Below are positions 9,907-19,130 of a stretch of 64,000 bases of DNA, piece by piece. The notes beneath the pieces were generated by a model. The model did no database searches. It saw only the letters and a list, made by a program, of their open reading frames with translations, and was not told the origin of the DNA. The position numbers and the translations under genes are program-made. Within the stretch, counting starts at the first letter, position 1. Each line of letters begins with the position of its first letter. Origin of the DNA: an uncultured Paracoccaceae bacterium. GTDB taxonomy: Bacteria; Pseudomonadota; Alphaproteobacteria; Rhodobacterales; Rhodobacteraceae. Location: the NCBI GenBank assembly GCA_947493145.1, contig CANLPZ010000002.1, forward strand, positions 62,001-126,000, written 5' to 3'.

Positions 9907-9966
9907 TTGGTTTTGTCGCGTTACATGTTTTCATAAGCTTGAATGAAACCGAAAGCGAGTGTGTTG

Positions 9967-10974
9967 ATGTCTGACGGCGCGGAATTGATCCAAGAGATCG
10001 AAAACCTATCTGAAAAATTAAATGCGGCGGCTGACAGTATCGGCAAACGGTTTATCGGTCAAAAACGTGTGGTTGAACTGGTGCTTGCATCGATGATGTC
10101 TGGCGGTCACGCTTTGCTGATCGGATTGCCCGGGCTTGGAAAAACGCGGCTTGTCGAAACTTTGTCGACGGTTATGGGGTTGGACGGCAATCGGGTTCAA
10201 TTCACGCCGGATCTTATGCCAGCTGATATTTTAGGGTCCGAAGTTTTGGCCAACACGCCCGATGGGGGCAAGGCCTTCAAATTCATACAAGGCCCGATAT
10301 TTTGCCAATTGTTGATGGCGGATGAAATCAACCGTGCCAGCCCGCGCACGCAATCGGCCTTGTTGCAAGCGATGCAAGAGCGAACAGTCACTGTTGCCGG
10401 CGAAGATCGGCCATTGGGGTCACCTTTCCATGTGTTGGCCACGCAAAACCCGATTGAACAAGAAGGCACCTATCCGTTGCCTGAAGCGCAGCTCGATCGG
10501 TTTTTGGTTCAGATTAACGTTGATTATCCGGATCGCGAAACGGAACGAGACATTTTGCTGGCAACAACCGGTGTCGAAGATGCCGCATCAACGCAAGTTT
10601 TTACCGCTGAAGAGGTTTTGGCAGCACAAACTGTTTTACGCCGTATTCCTGTCGGCGATGCTGTCATGGATTTGATATTGGATTTGGTTCGCGCATGTCG
10701 TCCAGATGATGCAACGGCACCCGGTATCGTTCGCGAAGCCATCAGCTGGGGGCCAGGTCCGCGTGCTGCACAGTCGTTGATGATGATGGTGCGTGCACAA
10801 GCATTGCTAAACGGGCGTTTGGCACCGTCTATCGATGATGTGGCCGCGATGGCGCATCCCGTTTTAGGACACCGAATGGCATTGACCTTTGCTGCGCGGG
10901 CGCGGGGCGAACGTTTGGACGCTGTTATCGACAACGTCATTTCACATGTCACAACCACCAAAGCCGTCGCGTGA
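9967..10974 (+). CDS. MoxR-family AAA+ ATPase
   Basis: About 335 residues from the ATG at 9967; a GTG and an ATG up to 24 bases upstream are alternatives. Walker A is GLPGLGKT (residues 53-60), followed by FTPDLMPADILG, Walker B with LLMADEINRA, and the ATQNPIEQEGTYPLPEAQLDRF sensor/arginine region, all MoxR hallmarks. MoxR ATPases act as chaperones for proteins carrying von Willebrand A domains. It begins an operon with DUF58, BatA/DUF4159 and a vWA/GATase-like membrane protein; the next gene overlaps by four bases (GTGA). Confidence 0.95.
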   Translation: MSDGAELIQEIENLSEKLNAAADSIGKRFIGQKRVVELVLASMMSGGHALLIGLPGLGKTRLVETLSTVMGLDGNRVQFTPDLMPADILGSEVLANTPDGGKAFKFIQGPIFCQLLMADEINRASPRTQSALLQAMQERTVTVAGEDRPLGSPFHVLATQNPIEQEGTYPLPEAQLDRFLVQINVDYPDRETERDILLATTGVEDAASTQVFTAEEVLAAQTVLRRIPVGDAVMDLILDLVRACRPDDATAPGIVREAISWGPGPRAAQSLMMMVRAQALLNGRLAPSIDDVAAMAHPVLGHRMALTFAARARGERLDAVIDNVISHVTTTKAVA

Positions 10975-11849
10975 GTGAGATCCCGACATCCATGCGCGCG
11001 CAGGCAGAGATTTTATCTGCGCCCTTGCCCCCTCTTTTGGCGCAGGCTGACAATTTGGCCAATACTGTCCTGTGGGGGGATCACGGGCGCCGTCGTGCGG
11101 GGATCGGCGACACGTTTTGGCAATTTCGCGCCGCCCAGCAGGGCGATGATGCGCGTATGATCGATTGGCGTCGGTCGGCGCGATCAAACACACAATTTGT
11201 TCAAGACAAGGAATGGCAGATTGCGCAGACGGTTCAGCTTTGGGTGGATCGTGGAGCGTCCATGCAATTTGCGTCGAGTAAAGACACACCCACCAAAGTT
11301 GAGCGCGCAAAACTTTTGACCCTCGCATTGTCGATTTTATTGTTGCGTGCGGGTGAACGTGTTGGACTAACAGGATTAGATTTGCCTGCGCGCGGTGGCA
11401 TCGGACAAATAAACCATATGGCCGACGTATTGGCCAAATCGGTTGATGCAGACTATGCGGCCCCTGATCATGGCGGGTTGGTTTCACATTCTCGCGCGGT
11501 TTTCATGTCGGACTGTTTGGGTAATTTCGACGAGATTTCGAAAGCGTTGACCAAAGCGGCAGATCGCGGTGTGAAGGGGATGTTATTGCAAATCCTTGAT
11601 CCGGCCGAAGAGCAGTTTCCTTTCTCTGGTCGGACCCGTTTCCAAAGCATGGGCGGTTCGATTGAACATGAAACGCTGCATGCTGGGGAGCTAAAAGACA
11701 GATATATCGATCGACTGGCGGCACGCCGCGATCAGTTGGAAACGTTAACACGTGCAACGGGGTGGCAGTTTTCGTCGCATCATACCGGCAATCCAGCGAT
11801 CGCTTCGTTGTTGTGGCTGTATTCGGGGTTGGAGAATGCGAACCAATGA
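10971..11849 (+). CDS. DUF58 domain protein
   Basis: 292 residues starting with GTG overlapping the moxR stop. The GRRRAGIGDTFWQFRAAQQGDDARMIDWRRSARSN block is the conserved DUF58 core, followed by a vWA-like fold (VQLWVDRGASMQFAS resembles the metal-binding strand). DUF58 proteins are standard partners of MoxR ATPases in operons tied to envelope stress, metal insertion or aerotolerance. The gene overlaps the next one at ATGA, supporting a fixed subunit ratio. Confidence 0.92.
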   Translation: MSEIPTSMRAQAEILSAPLPPLLAQADNLANTVLWGDHGRRRAGIGDTFWQFRAAQQGDDARMIDWRRSARSNTQFVQDKEWQIAQTVQLWVDRGASMQFASSKDTPTKVERAKLLTLALSILLLRAGERVGLTGLDLPARGGIGQINHMADVLAKSVDADYAAPDHGGLVSHSRAVFMSDCLGNFDEISKALTKAADRGVKGMLLQILDPAEEQFPFSGRTRFQSMGGSIEHETLHAGELKDRYIDRLAARRDQLETLTRATGWQFSSHHTGNPAIASLLWLYSGLENANQ

Positions 11850-14602
11850 TGATGTTTGGATCCATTGGGTTTGCGGTGCCGTGGTTGCTGGTCGCGTTGA
11901 TCGTTTTGCCGATCCTCTGGATTATTTTGCGTGCGATGCCGCCTGCGCCTGTGTTGCGCCGTTTCCCTGGCGTTGCGCTGTTGCTTGGTCTTCAAGACGA
12001 TGAAAGCCAAACCGCAACAACGCCTTGGTGGTTATTGGCATTACGAACGCTCGCGGTCGCAGCGGCAATCATTGGCTTTGCTGGTCCGGTTTTGAACCCC
12101 GAACAGCGCGAAACGGGGCGTGGTCCCTTATTGATCGTTTTGGATGGAACATGGGCCGACGCGCGCGATTGGACCACACGCATGGATCATTTAGAAACCG
12201 TCCTAACCGACGCACAACGGGCCCAACGGCCAGTGGCGATTGAGGTGTTGAGCGACGTTTCCACGGCACCTGTTTTTGTCAGCGCCAGCGAATGGCAGAC
12301 GCGACAAACGGGTTTGCGTCCAAACGCATGGGGTGTGTCAAACGATGTCGTTGAATGGGCTCAGATGCTGGAAGGGTCTTTTGACACCTATTGGATGTCC
12401 AGCGGCGTTGCATTTGATGAACAGGCTGAGTTGACGGAAGCCTTCCAATCCTACGGGGAACTTGTGGTGTTTGACAGTGGATCGCCGCTCTATGGCCTAC
12501 GCCCCGCTGAAATTGATGGTGGTCGGCTGACGCTTCGGGCGCAAAGATTGCATCCGGTCGACGGTGCCACAATTCAAGTGGCGGGATACGGCGCAGACCC
12601 CTCTGGTGTTGAACGCGCGTTGGTTTCGGCAAATGTCGATTTCGCGGATGGCGAAAGTGCGGGCGAGGTTTCGATTTTCGTGCAACCCGAACTTAGAAAC
12701 CGTATCACGAGATTTGCAATCGTCGGCGAAACCTCAGCTGCGTCAGTGTCGCTGAGTGATGACGCGTTAAAGCGAAGAGAGGTGGCATTGATCGCAGGAC
12801 AATCCGCACGCGAAGGTTTGGAACTGCTGTCACCGTTGCATTATCTTCGCCAAGCGTTGGAGCCGACAGTTGATCTGTTGGAAGTTGATTTTGATGACAT
12901 GATCCTCGCCAATCCTGATGCGATTGTTATGGCGGATGTTGCGCGCATCTTTGATGATGAAGCGGTGCAATTGATCGATTGGGTCGAAAAAGGGGGCATA
13001 TTGGTGCGCTTCGCCGGACCCCGTTTGGCCGCAAGTGACGAAGGCCGAGCAGGCGAACATCCGTTGATGCCAGTGCGGTTGCGTCAAGGCGGGCGGAGCA
13101 TCGGTGGGGCCATGAGCTGGGGGGCGCCAAAGTCGTTGCGCATGTTCCCTGAAAATTCGCCGTTCTTTGGGTTGTCTGTCGCCCAAGATGTCACAGTATC
13201 ATCGCAAGTCATGGCGCAACCCGACCCGAACCTGTCGGAGCGGGTGATTGCGTCCCTTGATGACGGTACCCCGTTGGTTACACGTAAAATAGTGGGGGAT
13301 GGAGCCGTCATTTTATTCCACGTGACAGCCAATGCGGAATGGAGCACTTTGCCCTTGTCCGGTTTGTTTGTACAAATGTTGGATCGGTTGGCGATCTCGT
13401 CGGGGTCGGTGGATGTAACAGCCGAGGATATGATCGGAACAACCTGGATCCCAGTTCGGGTAATCGATGCCTTTGGCCGTTTGCAAACCGACGTTGACAA
13501 TATTGGTATCGATGGCACCTTGTTGGCAGATGGCGTACCATCGTCCGAACTGGTTCCCGCCGTGTATCAAAACGGCGAACGGCAGGTTGCGGTGAATGTT
13601 ATCAGCGAAGATTTCGATCTACGTCCAGCGGTTTGGCCTGCAAATATCCGCCTTGTTGGGCCAACGGCGCCCGCGGAACGCGACCTAAAAGGATTATTGT
13701 TGTTAGCGGCGCTGATGTTGCTTGCAATTGATGCGATTGCGTCCCTTTGGATCGGTGGACGATTGGCACGCGGTGTCGTTGCTGCGTTCGCGGTTGGGCT
13801 GGTTTTGAGCCAAATGCCAACAGAAGCCACCGCGCAAAGTGGTGCGGATCAATTTGCGTTGAATGCCGCTAACGAATTGGTCTTGGGGTATGTCGTAACA
13901 GGTGACACCGAATTGGATGAAATTTCGCAAGCGGGTCTTTTGGGATTATCGCAGACCTTGCGTTTGCGCACGTCCATCGAACCGTCAAATCCGGTTGGCG
14001 TCAATTTAGAAAACGATGAATTGGCCTTCTTTCCCTTTTTGTATTGGCCGGTTTCACCAGAGCAATCGATCCCGTCCTCGGCAGCTTATGCCAAGCTAAA
14101 CCGGTATCTTCGTAGCGGTGGAATGATTATGTTTGACACGCGCGATGGCCACGTTTCTGGATTTGGCGGTGGATCATCGGCCGCGAAAAAGCTGCAGTCG
14201 CTTGCGGCTCCGCTGGATATTCCACCGCTTGAACCGGTTCCTGAGGATCACGTTTTGACGCGCGCATTCTATTTGCTCCAAGATTTCCCTGGGCGTCATG
14301 TCGGGGCAGATGTCTGGGTCGAGGCCGCGCCAGAAGGCGCAGATCAAATCGAAGGTATCCCCTTTAGAAACCTAAATGACGGTGTGACACCAATTGTGAT
14401 TGGCGGAAACGACTGGGCTGGGGCGTGGGCCGTTTTGCCAAACGGACAACGTATGTTTCCGGTTGGTCGTGGGTATGCCGGTGAACGGCAGCGTGAGTTC
14501 GCGCGCCGGTTCGGCGTTAATTTGATTATGCATGTTTTGACCGGAAACTATAAGTCCGACCAAATTCATGTGCCGGCATTGTTAGAAAGGTTAGGCCAAT
14601 GA
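11846..14602 (+). CDS. BatA-like membrane protein with DUF4159 domain
   Basis: 918 residues; the ATG at 11846 overlaps the DUF58 stop and places a membrane segment right at the N-terminus (FAVPWLLVALIVLPILWIIL), with a second near residues 65-80, the BatA N-terminal arrangement. Further hydrophobic segments lie near residues 610-670. The last ~200 residues match DUF4159: FFPFLYWPVSPEQSIPSSAAYAKLNRYLRSGGMIMFDTRDG, seen here by PFLYWPV and GGMIMFDTRD. The region GLLGLSQTLRLRTS just before is typical too. Probably an inner-membrane partner of the MoxR/DUF58 pair; the biochemical role is unknown. Confidence 0.85.
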   Translation: MMMFGSIGFAVPWLLVALIVLPILWIILRAMPPAPVLRRFPGVALLLGLQDDESQTATTPWWLLALRTLAVAAAIIGFAGPVLNPEQRETGRGPLLIVLDGTWADARDWTTRMDHLETVLTDAQRAQRPVAIEVLSDVSTAPVFVSASEWQTRQTGLRPNAWGVSNDVVEWAQMLEGSFDTYWMSSGVAFDEQAELTEAFQSYGELVVFDSGSPLYGLRPAEIDGGRLTLRAQRLHPVDGATIQVAGYGADPSGVERALVSANVDFADGESAGEVSIFVQPELRNRITRFAIVGETSAASVSLSDDALKRREVALIAGQSAREGLELLSPLHYLRQALEPTVDLLEVDFDDMILANPDAIVMADVARIFDDEAVQLIDWVEKGGILVRFAGPRLAASDEGRAGEHPLMPVRLRQGGRSIGGAMSWGAPKSLRMFPENSPFFGLSVAQDVTVSSQVMAQPDPNLSERVIASLDDGTPLVTRKIVGDGAVILFHVTANAEWSTLPLSGLFVQMLDRLAISSGSVDVTAEDMIGTTWIPVRVIDAFGRLQTDVDNIGIDGTLLADGVPSSELVPAVYQNGERQVAVNVISEDFDLRPAVWPANIRLVGPTAPAERDLKGLLLLAALMLLAIDAIASLWIGGRLARGVVAAFAVGLVLSQMPTEATAQSGADQFALNAANELVLGYVVTGDTELDEISQAGLLGLSQTLRLRTSIEPSNPVGVNLENDELAFFPFLYWPVSPEQSIPSSAAYAKLNRYLRSGGMIMFDTRDGHVSGFGGGSSAAKKLQSLAAPLDIPPLEPVPEDHVLTRAFYLLQDFPGRHVGADVWVEAAPEGADQIEGIPFRNLNDGVTPIVIGGNDWAGAWAVLPNGQRMFPVGRGYAGERQREFARRFGVNLIMHVLTGNYKSDQIHVPALLERLGQ

Positions 14603-16656
14603 ACGGTCAAATCCTTTTTGATCCGCTTTTGCCTTGGACATTAATTGCCGCGATGTCGGCATTGGCGTTTTTGATCGTTGGCATCGCGCTGTGGCGCGGT
14701 TTGTCTGGATGGCCGTTTCGTGCGCTGGCCGCTGTTGCGTTAATCGCGGCCCTTGCGAACCCATCGGTTCAAAACGAAGATCGCGATAGATTGTCTGACA
14801 TCATCGTTTTGGTTGTCGATGAAACATCCAGTCAAAAAATAAAAAACCGCGAAGCTCAAACAACGGATGCCGTTGAAACGCTTCGGTCGCAAATCGATGC
14901 GCTGGAAAATACCGAGCTACGTATCGTTCGACTTCGCGATGGTGCGAATAACACCGGCAGCGCATTGGTGAGTGCCGTCAACGATGCGTTGGCAAATGAA
15001 CCACGAAATCGGATCGCCGGTGTTTTTACCCTGACAGACGGGCAAATTCATGACGCGGATATCCCGATGGAATTACCCGCGCCATTTCATGTTCTTCTTA
15101 GTGGATCACAAAATGATTGGGATCGGAAGCTGACGATTTTGGACGCACCAGCCTTTGCCATTTTGGACGAAGAAATAACTTTGAAACTTCGTGTGGATGA
15201 TCTTGGCGCGGCGCCAAACGCAGACGGGCAAACAACCCTTGCCATCAGTATCGATGGCGGACCTGCGCAAACATTTGATGTGCCTTTGGGTGAAGTGCTG
15301 GAAATGCCATTGACGTTAACGCACGGTGGTCGAAACGTTGTGCATTTTGTGACGCCAAAAGCCGACGGCGAACTGACCGCGCGCAACAATGAGGCCGTGG
15401 TTCAAATCAATGGGGTGCGGGACCGGTTGCGTGTTCTTTTGGTGTCGGGTGAACCGCATGCAGGTGAACGCACATGGCGCAACCTTTTGAAATCTGACAG
15501 TTCAGTCGATTTGGTCCATTTCACGATTTTGCGCCCACCAGAAAAACAAGATGGTGTCCCGTCAAATGAACTTTCATTAATTGCATTTCCAACGCGCGAG
15601 TTGTTTTTGGAAAAAATCGACGAATTCGATTTGATTGTCTTTGATCGCTATAAACGTCGCGGGATTTTACCGGGTAGCTATTTCGACAATATCCGACTTT
15701 ATGTTGAAAACGGTGGCGCTGTTTTGATCGCCGCGGGGCCTGATTTTGCAGCGGCTGAAAGCCTTTATCGATCCCCTTTGGCTGACATTATCCCTGCGGA
15801 GCCAACCGCGCGGGTGATAGAAGAAGGGTATTTGCCGACGGTGTCAGAACTTGGTCGCCACCATCCTGTTACCCAAGGTTTGGATGCAACAGCATCAAGC
15901 CAAGAAACGCCTTGGGGACGCTGGTTGCGTCTGGTTGAGGTGCAACAAACGTCTGGTCATACGGTCATGACGGGCATGGATGAGCGTCCTTTGTTGATCC
16001 TCGACCGTGTCGGGGAAGGGCGTGTTGCACTGCTGGCGTCGGATCACGCGTGGCTGTGGAGTCGTGGATACGAAGGAGGCGGACCTCAGGCTGAATTGTT
16101 GCGACGTTTGGCACATTGGATGATGAAGGAACCGGAGTTAGAGGAGGATGCACTGACCGCGACAAGCGACGGCGAAACCTTAACGATTACGCGCCGAAGC
16201 TTAGATGACGTGTCTGGGTTTGTGACCGTCACACGACCCGATGGCTCAACGGTGCAAGCCGAACTTAACGAAAGTGATGACGGACGGTTCATCGCAACGG
16301 TCGTAACACCTGAAATTGGGCTGTATCGACTGGAACATGATCATTTAACGACCGTTATTGGAGTTGGGCCTGCTTCACCGAAAGAGTTTGAAAACACCAT
16401 TGCATCGAGTGACATTTTGAACCCAATCGCAAAAGCATCAGGCGGCGGCGTGACAACGATCGAAACAGGGTTTCCAGCAGTTCGTTTGGTGCGCGAAGGA
16501 CGACCTGCAATTGGTCGCGGTTGGGTTGGGATCACGCCACGAAATGCGTTTGTCACGCAAAACGTGACCTTAACGTCATTGGTTCCAGCTTGGTTGTTTT
16601 TGTTGCTGTCCGCCGGATTGGTGCTGGCAGCATGGTTACGCGAAGGGCGGCGTTAA
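14599..16656 (+). CDS. membrane protein with vWA/glutamine-amidotransferase-like region
   Basis: 685 residues, overlapping DUF4159 by four bases. Two N-terminal membrane segments (about 12-30 and 38-55) precede a vWA-like region (IIVLVVDETSSQ, then GVFTLTDGQIHD). The middle part has RVLLVSGEPHAGERTWRNLL and LIVFDRYKRRGILPGSYFDNIRLYVENGGAVLIAAGP segments (quoted by their cores), like the class I GATase-like domains of these operons without a clear catalytic Cys. A C-terminal membrane segment (LVPAWLFLLLSAGLVLAAWL) anchors it again. It is the last gene of the moxR operon and converges on a small exported protein, sharing TTAA at the stops. Confidence 0.82.
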   Translation: MNGQILFDPLLPWTLIAAMSALAFLIVGIALWRGLSGWPFRALAAVALIAALANPSVQNEDRDRLSDIIVLVVDETSSQKIKNREAQTTDAVETLRSQIDALENTELRIVRLRDGANNTGSALVSAVNDALANEPRNRIAGVFTLTDGQIHDADIPMELPAPFHVLLSGSQNDWDRKLTILDAPAFAILDEEITLKLRVDDLGAAPNADGQTTLAISIDGGPAQTFDVPLGEVLEMPLTLTHGGRNVVHFVTPKADGELTARNNEAVVQINGVRDRLRVLLVSGEPHAGERTWRNLLKSDSSVDLVHFTILRPPEKQDGVPSNELSLIAFPTRELFLEKIDEFDLIVFDRYKRRGILPGSYFDNIRLYVENGGAVLIAAGPDFAAAESLYRSPLADIIPAEPTARVIEEGYLPTVSELGRHHPVTQGLDATASSQETPWGRWLRLVEVQQTSGHTVMTGMDERPLLILDRVGEGRVALLASDHAWLWSRGYEGGGPQAELLRRLAHWMMKEPELEEDALTATSDGETLTITRRSLDDVSGFVTVTRPDGSTVQAELNESDDGRFIATVVTPEIGLYRLEHDHLTTVIGVGPASPKEFENTIASSDILNPIAKASGGGVTTIETGFPAVRLVREGRPAIGRGWVGITPRNAFVTQNVTLTSLVPAWLFLLLSAGLVLAAWLREGRR

Positions 16657-16850
16657 TTTAGGTCGAAAATGTAAACATCTTCGCCCCAACCATCCGCATA
16701 GTGATCCCATCCGGTGTCTGGATGTTCGATTGTGACGTTGAACCGGTAAACATTATCAGACCCATCAGCGGTGACGTTCACAACGGTGGCTGGATCGGCG
16801 GATAACGCTCCAGAAGTCAATAATACGGAAATAAATACGATCTGTTTCAT
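16653..16850 (-). CDS. small exported protein of unknown function
   Basis: 65 residues with a signal peptide (MKQIVFISVLLTSGALSA) and a compact mature part (YRFNVTIEHPDTGWDHYADGW, then the EDVYIFDLN end). The HPDTGWDHYADGW block looks strongly conserved and I associate it with small Rhodobacterales hypotheticals, but I know no function. Its stop shares four bases with the convergent membrane protein. Confidence 0.65.
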   Translation of the reverse strand: MKQIVFISVLLTSGALSADPATVVNVTADGSDNVYRFNVTIEHPDTGWDHYADGWGEDVYIFDLN

Positions 16851-16886
16851 ACCGCGATCATGTCTCGGCGCAATTGTGAAATCAAA

Positions 16887-17588
16887 TCAGCTTTTTGTGT
16901 TACCTAACAAAATGCGACGCGGTAGCGAATTAAATTCACGCTGCCATAGCAACCAAAGTGTTAAGGTTGTCGCAACAAGTAAGGGGATTGGCCCCAATAG
17001 CCATGCCAAAGCACCAAGCGCAAAATACATCGACCGGAGGCCGCGGTTAAAGTTTATAGCCGCACGTATATTGATTTCCGCGGCCTTTCTGGCGTGGGGA
17101 AATGCGTTTTCGTCCGTTGGATCGTTTGGTGTCGACGCCATTAAAACGGCGCAATACCCAAATAATCTATTTGCCCAGACGAATTTCAAAAACCCGTTGG
17201 TTAGAAAAAGGACAACTACCAATAATTTGACTTCCCATAAAACGATGTTTTGTTGGGTTGCGGTCAGATCTTCGGCAACGCCGGCCAAACGTTCCGTATT
17301 TCCAACAAGTGCAAGCACGCCACCAATTGCCAAAACGCATGTTGAGGCGAAAAAGGAGGTCCCCTGACGCAAGCTTGCCAAGATTTGGCTGTCAAAAATG
17401 CGAGGGTCTCGAGAAACGAATTCGACCATCCATTTGCGACGGTAGTCCGCCATGATCCGAGAAACAGAAGGATGTGACGAGCTTGGGTGTTCGATGCGCC
17501 ACCCAATCCCGATCCAGCACAAGAAAATAAGGGCAAGTCCGATCCAGTCGAGAGCGCTGAACGTTTGAAGATGATCAATAATATTCAT
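16887..17588 (-). CDS. DUF599 membrane protein
   Basis: 233 residues. Four hydrophobic segments can be seen (about 14-30, 80-98, 110-132 and 185-210). The conserved DUF599 features are the YRRKWMVEFVSRDPRIFDSQILASL block after the first helix (quoted as YRRKWM and DSQILASL) and RSMYFALGALAWLLGP near the end. An inner-membrane protein of unknown function; divergent from glcD. Confidence 0.85.
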   Translation of the reverse strand: MNIIDHLQTFSALDWIGLALIFLCWIGIGWRIEHPSSSHPSVSRIMADYRRKWMVEFVSRDPRIFDSQILASLRQGTSFFASTCVLAIGGVLALVGNTERLAGVAEDLTATQQNIVLWEVKLLVVVLFLTNGFLKFVWANRLFGYCAVLMASTPNDPTDENAFPHARKAAEINIRAAINFNRGLRSMYFALGALAWLLGPIPLLVATTLTLWLLWQREFNSLPRRILLGNTKS

Positions 17589-17676
17589 GGCGGAACCCTA
17601 CAATGCGGGGTCGGGACTTGCCAGTTCCAAAAATTGGTTATATTTATTTACCAATTATCGGAAAGCGAGTCGTCTT

Positions 17677-19128
17677 ATGGAAATGCCAACCCCTAGCGCA
17701 GCAGTGTTGTCGAACAAGGATCGCATTGTGAAACGACTGATGGAGGTTTTACCATCGGACGCCGTTATCTATGCCGAAGAAGAAACGCGCGCTTATGAAT
17801 GCGATGCTTTGACGGCCTACAAATGCCCGCCGCTTTGCGCGGTATTGCCGTCAAACACCCAAGAGGTCGCGGATGTATTGAAAATCTGCCACGAAGAAAC
17901 TGTCCCAGTTGTTCCGCGCGGGTCAGGAACATCGCTTGCAGGTGGTGCGTTACCAACTGCGGATTGCGTGATTTTGGGCGTTGCGCGAATGAATGACGTG
18001 TTGGAAACCAATTATGAGGACCGGATTATTCGCGTTCAAACTGGACGGACAAATTTGTCTGTCACAGGGGCCGTCGAAGAAGACGGTTTCTTTTATGCGC
18101 CTGATCCATCCAGCCAGCTTGCGTGTGCGATTGCGGGCAATATCGCCATGAATTCCGGTGGCGCACATTGTTTGAAATACGGGGTAACGACAAACAATCT
18201 TTTGGGTGTCACCATGGTTCTAATGGACGGAACCGTGACCAAAATCGGCGGCGCACATATGGACGCGGCTGGATTGGATCTGCTTGGATTAATTTGCGGA
18301 TCAGAAGGCCAATTGGGTGTTGTAACCGAGGCCACGTTGCGCATTTTACCAAAACCCGAAGGCGCCCGCCCGATCCTTTTGGGGTTCGACAGCAATGTCG
18401 TTGCGGGCGCATGTGTGTCTGACATCATCAAAGCAGGGGTTTTGCCCGTTGCAATCGAATTTATGGATAAACTGGTCATCGAAGTTGCCGAAAATTTTTC
18501 CGGCGCTGGATACCCCAAATGCGAAGCGTTGTTGATCGTTGAGGTCGAAGGATCTGACGCTGAAATTGATGACCAATTGGCGAAAATCACCGAGATTGCA
18601 AAGCGTCACAATCCTGTTGAACTGCGTCAAAGCACATCTGCCGAAGAAAGCGCGATGATTTGGCTTGGCCGGAAATCGGCTTTTGGTGCGGTTGGGCAGA
18701 TCAACGATTATATGTGCCTTGATGGAACCATTCCTGTGTCCGCGCTTCCCTATGTATTGAAACGTACGGGTGAATTGGCGGATCAATACGGATTGCAAGT
18801 TGGGAATGTCTTTCATGCAGGCGACGGAAATATGCACCCGCTTGTATTGTTTGATGCCAATAAAGACGGCGATCTGGAATTGGCGGAGGCGTTGGGCGCA
18901 GACATTCTGCGGCTTTGTGTTGAGGTTGGCGGATGCTTGACGGGTGAGCACGGTGTTGGCGTTGAAAAACGTGACCTAATGGTTGACCAGTACAAACCCG
19001 ATGACTTGGAAATTCAGATGCAGATCAAGGATGTGTTTGATCCAAAATGGCTGTTGAACCCTGCAAAGGTGTTCCCATTGGCAAGCTCGGCCAGTCGACG
19101 CCAGCCAACAGAAATTGCGGCGGAATAA
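17677..19128 (+). CDS. glcD: glycolate oxidase FAD subunit GlcD
   Basis: 483 residues from the ATG at 17677; a longer frame upstream would overlap the divergent DUF599 gene. The FAD-binding PCMH domain is shown by PVVPRGSGTSLAGGALP and the SSQLACAIAGNIAMNSGG loop; the C-terminal FAD-oxidase domain ends with VFHAGDGNMHPLVLFD and GCLTGEHGVGVEK. With GlcE and GlcF it oxidises glycolate to glyoxylate, passing electrons to the respiratory chain. Glycolate is an abundant phytoplankton exudate, fitting a marine heterotroph. glcE starts 2 bases after the stop. No glcC-type regulator is adjacent. Confidence 0.95.
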   Translation: MEMPTPSAAVLSNKDRIVKRLMEVLPSDAVIYAEEETRAYECDALTAYKCPPLCAVLPSNTQEVADVLKICHEETVPVVPRGSGTSLAGGALPTADCVILGVARMNDVLETNYEDRIIRVQTGRTNLSVTGAVEEDGFFYAPDPSSQLACAIAGNIAMNSGGAHCLKYGVTTNNLLGVTMVLMDGTVTKIGGAHMDAAGLDLLGLICGSEGQLGVVTEATLRILPKPEGARPILLGFDSNVVAGACVSDIIKAGVLPVAIEFMDKLVIEVAENFSGAGYPKCEALLIVEVEGSDAEIDDQLAKITEIAKRHNPVELRQSTSAEESAMIWLGRKSAFGAVGQINDYMCLDGTIPVSALPYVLKRTGELADQYGLQVGNVFHAGDGNMHPLVLFDANKDGDLELAEALGADILRLCVEVGGCLTGEHGVGVEKRDLMVDQYKPDDLEIQMQIKDVFDPKWLLNPAKVFPLASSASRRQPTEIAAE

Positions 19129-19130
19129 AT

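Noticed and set aside
9967-16656. MoxR operon as the undescribed system
   Set aside because: MoxR-DUF58-BatA/DUF4159 operons are a known conserved arrangement in Rhodobacterales, even though their exact role is unsettled.
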